A stretch of DNA of 9,696 nucleotides, from positions 1-9,696 of the forward strand of contig CAMHEP010000054.1 in the NCBI GenBank assembly GCA_946184195.1. Reading direction: 5' to 3'. Origin of the DNA: an uncultured Bacteroidales bacterium. GTDB lineage: Bacteria; Bacteroidota; Bacteroidia; Bacteroidales; Paludibacteraceae. A program made the translations under genes and the position numbers. Position 1 is the first letter of the stretch. Each line of letters opens with the position of its first letter. A model generated the notes under the pieces. That model had not been told where the DNA came from, ran no database searches, and saw only the letters and a program-made list of their open reading frames with translations. Positions 5,546-9,696 of this stretch are shown one piece after another.

Positions 5546-7543
5546 ATGAAACGATTAACCCTTTTTGTCGGTCTAAGCCTTATGGCGTTGACCGCTTGCC
5601 ATAAGGCTGATACTTTCACATATAACGTGGATAAATTTTATGACCTCGAGATTCTGCGCTATCAAGTGCCGGAATTCGATTCCTTGAGTTTGCAGCAAAA
5701 GCAACTCGTTTATTGTCTGAGTGAGGCTGCCCTGTGGGGACGTGATATCCTCTATGATCAGAACGGACGCTATAACTTGCGTATCAGAAGAACTTTGGAG
5801 GCGCTGTATAGTCAAAAGTCAAAAGTCGAAAGTCAAAAACCGGAGTGGGAGGCTTTTGAACGCTATCTGAAGCGTGTTTGGTTCAGCAATGGTATTCACC
5901 ATCATTATGCCTCCGATAAGTTCCTGCCGGAGTTTTCGCAAGAGTGGTTTGTGACCGCGTGTGAGCAAGCCGGTGTGGTTTATGACGAGGCTATCCTGCC
6001 CGTTATGTTCGACCCGACGGTGATGACCAAGCGTACTACGCAACAAGATGGAGTAGACCTTGTGCTCGGCTCTGCCGGCAATTACTACGGCGAGGGTGTC
6101 ACCCAGGCGGAAGCTGAAGCATGGTATGCCGACCATAAGGACAACTCGCCCGAGCCTATGTGGATAGGGCTGAACAGTCAGCTCGTCAAGGATGAGAACG
6201 GACAGATACAGGAGCGTGTCTATCGTATAGGCGGGCTCTACGGCGCGGCACTCGAGAAAGTGGTGTACTGGCTGGAGCGTGCTCTCCCGTATGCCGAGAA
6301 TGACCGGCAAGCAGAGGTTATCCGTCAGCTGATTGCTTTCAACCGCAGCGGCGATTTGCATACCTTCAATGCCTACTGCATTGCTTGGGTTAAAGACCTG
6401 GAGAGCCGTGTGGATTTTGTCAACGGATTTACAGAGACCTATGCGGACCCGTTGGGTATCACCGGTACATGGGAATCCATGGTGAACTTCAAGGACATGA
6501 AGGGAACTAAGCGTACGCAGGTCATTGCCGACAATGCGCAATGGTTTGAGGACCACTCGACGACAGATCCTAAATACAAGAAAGAGTCTGTGCGTGGTAT
6601 ATCCGCCAAAGTCATTACCGCAGCCATCCTCGCGGGTGACTGCTATCCCTCCACACCTATCGGCATCAACCTGCCTAATGCGAACTGGATTCGCAAGGAA
6701 TACGGCTCCAAGTCGGTTACTATTGACAATTTGGTTCATGCCTACAACGAGGCTGCCAAAGGCAACGGTTTCAATGAGGAGTTTATGATTGACCCGGCTA
6801 CCGTGTCTCTCTATGAGAAATACGGAGCCGTATGCGGTGACCTGCATACCGACCTGCACGAATGTGTCGGACATGGTTCGGGTAAACTCATGCCAGGTGT
6901 GAGCAAAGATGCCCTCAAGGAACATGCCTCGACTATTGAGGAAGCACGAGCAGATTTGTTCGGACTTTATTTCCTCGGTGACCCCAAACTGGTGGAACTG
7001 GGCTTGTTGCCGAACGAAGAGGCGTACAAAGCCGGCTATTACCAGCAGCAGATGAACGGTATGATGACCCAACTCGTGCGTATCGAGCCGGGTAAGGACA
7101 TCGAGGAGGCGCATATGCGCAACCGTCAGCTCATCGCCAACTGGGTATGGTATCACACCGATTATGACAATCCCGAGTTGGAACTCATTAAGCGCGACGG
7201 CAAGCATTATCTCCGTATCAACGATTATGCGGGTATGCGTCGCCTCTACGGTCAACTGCTCCGTGAGATACAGCGTATCACTTCCGAAGGCGACTATGCT
7301 GCTGCCAAGGCATTAGTGGAGACATATGCCGTCAAGGTGGATCAGGACCTCCACAAAGAGATTTTGGCACGCTACCAAAAACTCAACCTCGCTCCATACA
7401 AGGGTTTCGTCAATCCCGTGTATACGGCGGTGACGGATGAAGAGGGTCATATCACGGATGTGACTATTGATTATTCGGAAGGATATGTAGAGCAACACTT
7501 GCGTTATAGTAGAGATTACTCCGTCCTGCCTGATGTCAATTGA
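5546..7543 (+). CDS. Dipeptidyl peptidase III (peptidase family M49), lipoprotein
   Basis: Zinc exopeptidase removing dipeptides from peptide N-termini. The 665-residue product is close to the roughly 675 residues of Bacteroides DPP III. It begins with a lipoprotein signal with lipobox LTAC (Cys18), so it is probably anchored to a membrane facing the periplasm. The M49 zinc motif is HECVGH (438-443), with GSGKL following, and the second motif is EEARAD (465-470), supplying the third zinc ligand. Conserved VWFSNGIHHHY (111-121) and NANWIRKEYG (378-387) also fit. Residues about 89-98 (SQKSKVESQK) are coded by a heptamer repeat in what is a variable loop in relatives. The gene lies 6 bases after the phosphorylase, and its 3' end overlaps aroA by at least 11 bases. 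Confidence 0.95.
   Translation: MKRLTLFVGLSLMALTACHKADTFTYNVDKFYDLEILRYQVPEFDSLSLQQKQLVYCLSEAALWGRDILYDQNGRYNLRIRRTLEALYSQKSKVESQKPEWEAFERYLKRVWFSNGIHHHYASDKFLPEFSQEWFVTACEQAGVVYDEAILPVMFDPTVMTKRTTQQDGVDLVLGSAGNYYGEGVTQAEAEAWYADHKDNSPEPMWIGLNSQLVKDENGQIQERVYRIGGLYGAALEKVVYWLERALPYAENDRQAEVIRQLIAFNRSGDLHTFNAYCIAWVKDLESRVDFVNGFTETYADPLGITGTWESMVNFKDMKGTKRTQVIADNAQWFEDHSTTDPKYKKESVRGISAKVITAAILAGDCYPSTPIGINLPNANWIRKEYGSKSVTIDNLVHAYNEAAKGNGFNEEFMIDPATVSLYEKYGAVCGDLHTDLHECVGHGSGKLMPGVSKDALKEHASTIEEARADLFGLYFLGDPKLVELGLLPNEEAYKAGYYQQQMNGMMTQLVRIEPGKDIEEAHMRNRQLIANWVWYHTDYDNPELELIKRDGKHYLRINDYAGMRRLYGQLLREIQRITSEGDYAAAKALVETYAVKVDQDLHKEILARYQKLNLAPYKGFVNPVYTAVTDEEGHITDVTIDYSEGYVEQHLRYSRDYSVLPDVN
5811..5838. 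repeat. GTCAAAA heptamer repeat inside the DPP III gene
   Basis: Four consecutive 7-mers: GTCAAAA, GTCAAAA, GTCGAAA and GTCAAAA. AAAGTC tracts of this kind are more usual between genes in Bacteroidales. Here the tract is translated, without a stop, as a short basic stretch in a variable loop of DPP III. Confidence 0.85.
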
Positions 7544-8582
7544 TCTGCCTATATCCAAGTCGATAGCGAACCGTTTGCTCATCTTGCAGGCTTTGCACGG
7601 TGAACCGCTTTTGTCGGTCGATTCGCCGGACATGCCGGATGATGTACGTGTCCTCCATCGTGCGCTGACAGAGATTGCTGCCGGCGGAAGTCGTATTGAT
7701 GTGAGCAATTGTGGTACCGCCATGCGTTTCCTCACCGCCTATTGCGCGCAATTGAGGGGACGCTCTATCATGCTGGACGGAGACAAACGAATGCGTCATC
7801 GCCCGATGGAGCAATTGGTGAACGCGCTGATTGCCTGTGGTGCAGATATATGGTATGAGGGAGAGTATGGCTTCCCTCCCTTGCGTATCCATGGAAAGAG
7901 TCTGTCGGTGCCGGTGAGCGGCGAAGACGCCAAACGTTTTATTGCTATCAATAATCCGGAATCTACTCAGTTTGTCTCGGCAATGTTGCTCGTCGGACTG
8001 GAGACACATTCGGATTCCCGATCGCCCTATATCCTCATGACCCGGCAGGTGCTCCAACGTTATGCAGAGCACAAGACGGTGGACTTGGAGCGCGATTGGA
8101 GTGCAGCAGCTTTTTGGTACGAGTATGTTGCCTTGCACGGCGGTTCGCTTCATCTGAACGGTCTCCGTCGCGATTCTGTGCAGGGAGATGCTGTGTTGGC
8201 GGATATCTTCCGCTCATTTGGTGTCTCGTCCTATTTCGACACTACCGGTGTCACCATTACTCGCGATAGAGCCTGTCGCCGGTATCCGCGTATCTTGTCG
8301 TTCCGTAATGTGCCGGACCTCTATCCTTCGATAGCTATCCTGTGTCGTCAGTTGCGTATCCCTCTCTGGGCACTCCACACGGACGCATTACGGCTTAAGG
8401 AGTCAGATAGGATGCAGTCGGTACGCGAACAAAAAACCTATTCGGACCACCGTGTGGCTATGGCACTTATGGTGGCAGGACTACCGTGCGACGACCCGCA
8501 TTGCTGCTCGAAATCGTACCCGTGTTTCCCGGAGCATTTAGAGGCAGTGAAAGAGGATATCCCCATGACCTTGGAACGATGA
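7533..8582 (+). CDS. aroA: EPSP synthase (3-phosphoshikimate 1-carboxyvinyltransferase), compact form
   Basis: Joins shikimate-3-phosphate and PEP to give EPSP, the step before chorismate synthase. The 349 residues from the first ATG are far fewer than the family's usual 410-430. Catalytic and binding motifs survive: SKS (8-10, Lys9), Arg14, GTAMR (61-65), HRP (89-91), STQ (144-146), PY (165-166), Asp262, KESDR (289-293), DHR (305-307) and SKSYP (326-330). Segments are missing after RQVLQRY (171-177) and between KESDR and SDHR, each about where a beta-hairpin ends a repeat unit of the fold. About ten extra residues (EDAKRFIAINNPE region, 131-143) precede STQ. Homologous-looking sequence continues upstream in frame (EITPSCL, 7512-7532) without ATG, GTG or TTG, so the true start may be earlier. 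It overlaps DPP III by 11 bases and the next gene by ATGA. Probably active, but this is unproven. Confidence 0.92.
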   Translation: MSIDLPISKSIANRLLILQALHGEPLLSVDSPDMPDDVRVLHRALTEIAAGGSRIDVSNCGTAMRFLTAYCAQLRGRSIMLDGDKRMRHRPMEQLVNALIACGADIWYEGEYGFPPLRIHGKSLSVPVSGEDAKRFIAINNPESTQFVSAMLLVGLETHSDSRSPYILMTRQVLQRYAEHKTVDLERDWSAAAFWYEYVALHGGSLHLNGLRRDSVQGDAVLADIFRSFGVSSYFDTTGVTITRDRACRRYPRILSFRNVPDLYPSIAILCRQLRIPLWALHTDALRLKESDRMQSVREQKTYSDHRVAMALMVAGLPCDDPHCCSKSYPCFPEHLEAVKEDIPMTLER

Positions 8583-9346
8583 AAAACGAATCCAAAGACT
8601 CGATAACGGTTGTTATTCCCCGTCGGGGGATTAACGATGAAGGGCGTGGCAAGAAGCACGCCCTCTTTCGTCTAATCTCTGCGGCAACCACGGATTATGT
8701 CTGGATGCAGGATGACGATGTGGTCCCACCACAGGATGCTCCACCACAGGATGCTGACTTGATTATTCTCCCTCTACGCATGCAGTCTTTATCTCAGTCA
8801 CCATCACTATTGGAGCGTCTGCAGATAGCCGAATATGCGGGGTTGCAACAACTCACTATCGAGACGGCTATGCGTTCTCGCGCCGTTCTGTGCTCGGGAG
8901 CCAATCTCATCGTTCGTCGTGAACGATGGCTGGAGTCGTATGCGGACCTTCATCCGGATATTCCCAGTGGCGATGATATGTTCCTTCTGGAGAGTTTCAA
9001 ACGCCGCGGCTTGTCGGTGCGCGCCGTAGCGGATGACCGCTATGCCGCTATCGTGCGCCCTCTGACATCATGGTCTGCTTTCTTCCGCCAACGTATGCGA
9101 TGGGCGGGCAAGGCTCCTCATTACACCGACAGGGATATATTGCTCTGTGGGGCTATTGTTCTAATAATGAATATCCTCCAGATATGCTGTCCGATTATCC
9201 TCGTGGTCAAGTTTCCCATTGAGTACCGACTAATAAAAAAGAGAGACCCTCAGGTCCCTCTTTGGCTTGCACTCTTACTCGAGGTTCTTTATCCTCTGTA
9301 TCTGTTGATTTGTCTTGTAGGCGGATTCTTCCGCCGTCAGTGGTAG
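8579..9346 (+). CDS. Short family 2-like glycosyltransferase with C-terminal membrane segments
   Basis: Predicted membrane glycosyltransferase of 255 residues. The start is the ATG at 8579, which overlaps the aroA stop as ATGA; an upstream ATG at 8486 would lie deep inside aroA and adds unrelated residues. It opens with ITVVIPRRG (9-17), as in a GT2 domain, but goes straight to GKKHAL (24-29) and the metal-binding DDD (45-47). The roughly 50-60 residues that normally lie between, including the first nucleotide-binding half, are absent. Later motifs are intact: SGANLIVRR (106-114), GDDMF (131-135) and QRMRW (171-175), followed by hydrophobic segments at about 188-210 and 228-250. A 15-bp duplication gives PPQDAPPQDA beside the DDD motif. 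The gene could be an active variant or a decaying copy; the open frame and coupled start favour expression. The sugar is unknown. Confidence 0.82.
   Translation: MKNESKDSITVVIPRRGINDEGRGKKHALFRLISAATTDYVWMQDDDVVPPQDAPPQDADLIILPLRMQSLSQSPSLLERLQIAEYAGLQQLTIETAMRSRAVLCSGANLIVRRERWLESYADLHPDIPSGDDMFLLESFKRRGLSVRAVADDRYAAIVRPLTSWSAFFRQRMRWAGKAPHYTDRDILLCGAIVLIMNILQICCPIILVVKFPIEYRLIKKRDPQVPLWLALLLEVLYPLYLLICLVGGFFRRQW
8726..8755. repeat. 15-bp direct duplication in the short glycosyltransferase gene
   Basis: CCACCACAGGATGCT occurs twice without change, at 8726-8740 and 8741-8755. It codes for PPQDA twice in frame (residues 50-59), three residues after the DDD motif. The perfect identity suggests a recent slippage event. 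Confidence 0.9.
9232..9263 (-). terminator. Intrinsic terminator for secG, inside the facing gene
   Basis: On the minus strand, AAAGAGGGACC (9253-9263), a TGAG loop (9249-9252) and GGTCTCTCTTT (9238-9248) form an 11-bp stem with one G-U wobble, running into a run of six U that ends at 9235. On the plus strand the wobble position becomes an A-C mismatch and no U-run follows beyond TTT. The structure therefore suits minus-strand RNA. It lies about 95 bases past the secG stop, within the last 40 codons of the glycosyltransferase. Confidence 0.7.
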
Positions 9347-9358
9347 GGTTGTGTTGCC

Positions 9359-9646
9359 TTATTCGGCAGCGGGCTCTGCTGTTTCTGCTGCTGCAGGTTG
9401 GGGCAGCGCATCGGCAGCTTCCTGTACTTGTGTCGCAATCTCGCTCTCGTCCATGCGGGCAGCGTTGGCTTGGCCGTTATGAACACCTACGGCGAAGATG
9501 GATAGAAAAACAATCACGGCAGCTAACGTCCAACTTGCTTTCTCCAGAAAATCTGCGGTACGAGGTGCACCCATCACCTGGTTTCCACTTGCGAAACCGG
9601 CTGCCAAACCACCACCTTTACTGTTTTGCACTAAAACCAACAAAAT
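9359..9646 (-). CDS. secG: Preprotein translocase subunit SecG, 5' end missing
   Basis: Small inner-membrane subunit of the SecYEG protein-export channel. The 95 visible residues begin within the first membrane segment (ILLVLVQ), then show the SecG hallmark NSKGGGLAAGFASGNQVMG, a loop with FLEKASWTLA, a second membrane segment (about AAVIVFLSIFAVGV) and an Ala/Glu/Pro-rich C-terminal tail. The stop TAA is at 9359-9361, convergent with the glycosyltransferase 12 bases away. A reading frame starting with GTG at 9661 exists, but its first five codons (MLFRS) are adapter sequence, so the real start and roughly the first 10-20 residues are missing. Its terminator is probably the hairpin at 9232-9263. 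Confidence 0.92.
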   Translation of the reverse strand: MLLVLVQNSKGGGLAAGFASGNQVMGAPRTADFLEKASWTLAAVIVFLSIFAVGVHNGQANAARMDESEIATQVQEAADALPQPAAAETAEPAAE

Positions 9647-9696
9647 AGATCGGAAGAGCACACGTCTGAACTCCAGTCACCCTCTATCATCGCGTA
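9647..9696. other. Illumina adapter contamination at the contig end
   Basis: Bases 9647-9680 match all 34 bases of the TruSeq adapter that begins AGATCGGAAGAGC and ends CCAGTCAC. The next 8 bases (CCTCTATC) sit where the sample index belongs. The last 8 (ATCGCGTA) match the following adapter sequence ATCTCGTA at seven of eight positions. This is library sequence, not genome. Confidence 0.97.

Noticed and set aside
5819..7255. Open frame of 478 codons on the minus strand opposite DPP III
   Set aside because: The plus strand has unmistakable M49 motifs throughout. The antisense translation shows no recognisable domain and is a by-product of codon use.
8486..8578. Longer N-terminus for the short glycosyltransferase (ATG at 8486)
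   Set aside because: It would overlap aroA by almost 100 bases and add residues unlike a GT2 start; the ATGA coupling at 8579 fits the rest of the cluster.

Overview
The window looks like a metagenomic contig from an uncultured member of the Bacteroidales (Prevotella/Bacteroides-like). The evidence is the pair of Bacteroidetes-type promoters (TTG-N20-TACCTTTG), the lack of Shine-Dalgarno sequences, and the gene set: a DUF3467 protein, a PCMD-like exported protein, an M49 dipeptidyl peptidase III lipoprotein and a CE12-type esterase. Heptamer tracts of the ATTACGA and GTCAAAA kind also fit. No phage, transposon, CRISPR array, rRNA or tRNA was seen.

Layout. Bases 1-80 hold nothing recognisable. 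A four-copy 11-bp tandem repeat (81-124) contains the stop codon of aroC (chorismate synthase, minus strand, 102-1133). Between aroC and the next gene lie two back-to-back promoters, one per strand. From 1337 to 9346 eight genes run on the plus strand with gaps of 2-58 nt or short overlaps: SGNH/CE12-type esterase, PCMD-like exported protein, membrane glycosyltransferase family 2, DUF3467 protein, nucleoside phosphorylase, DPP III, aroA (EPSP synthase) and a second, short glycosyltransferase. Facing them on the minus strand is the 3' part of secG. The last 50 bases (9647-9696) are not genomic: they match an Illumina TruSeq adapter plus an index, so the secG 5' end is an artefact.

How the genes relate. 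aroC and aroA catalyse the last two steps to chorismate and flank the segment. The esterase and the PCMD-like protein are both exported and suggest glycan handling, and the two glycosyltransferases suggest envelope glycan synthesis. The nucleoside phosphorylase and DPP III serve nucleoside salvage and peptide turnover. The plus-strand genes may share the promoter at 1277-1307; they look like a co-oriented housekeeping/envelope cluster rather than one pathway.

What stands out. No new defence or mobile system is visible. The unusual signal is gene remodelling. AroC, AroA and the second glycosyltransferase each lack internal segments normally present in their families yet keep most catalytic motifs. 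Short tandem repeats of period 7, 11, 15 and 16 sit inside or at the edges of coding sequences. aroA seems to have homologous N-terminal sequence upstream of its first ATG with no standard start codon, and a terminator for secG appears to be written inside the facing glycosyltransferase gene.
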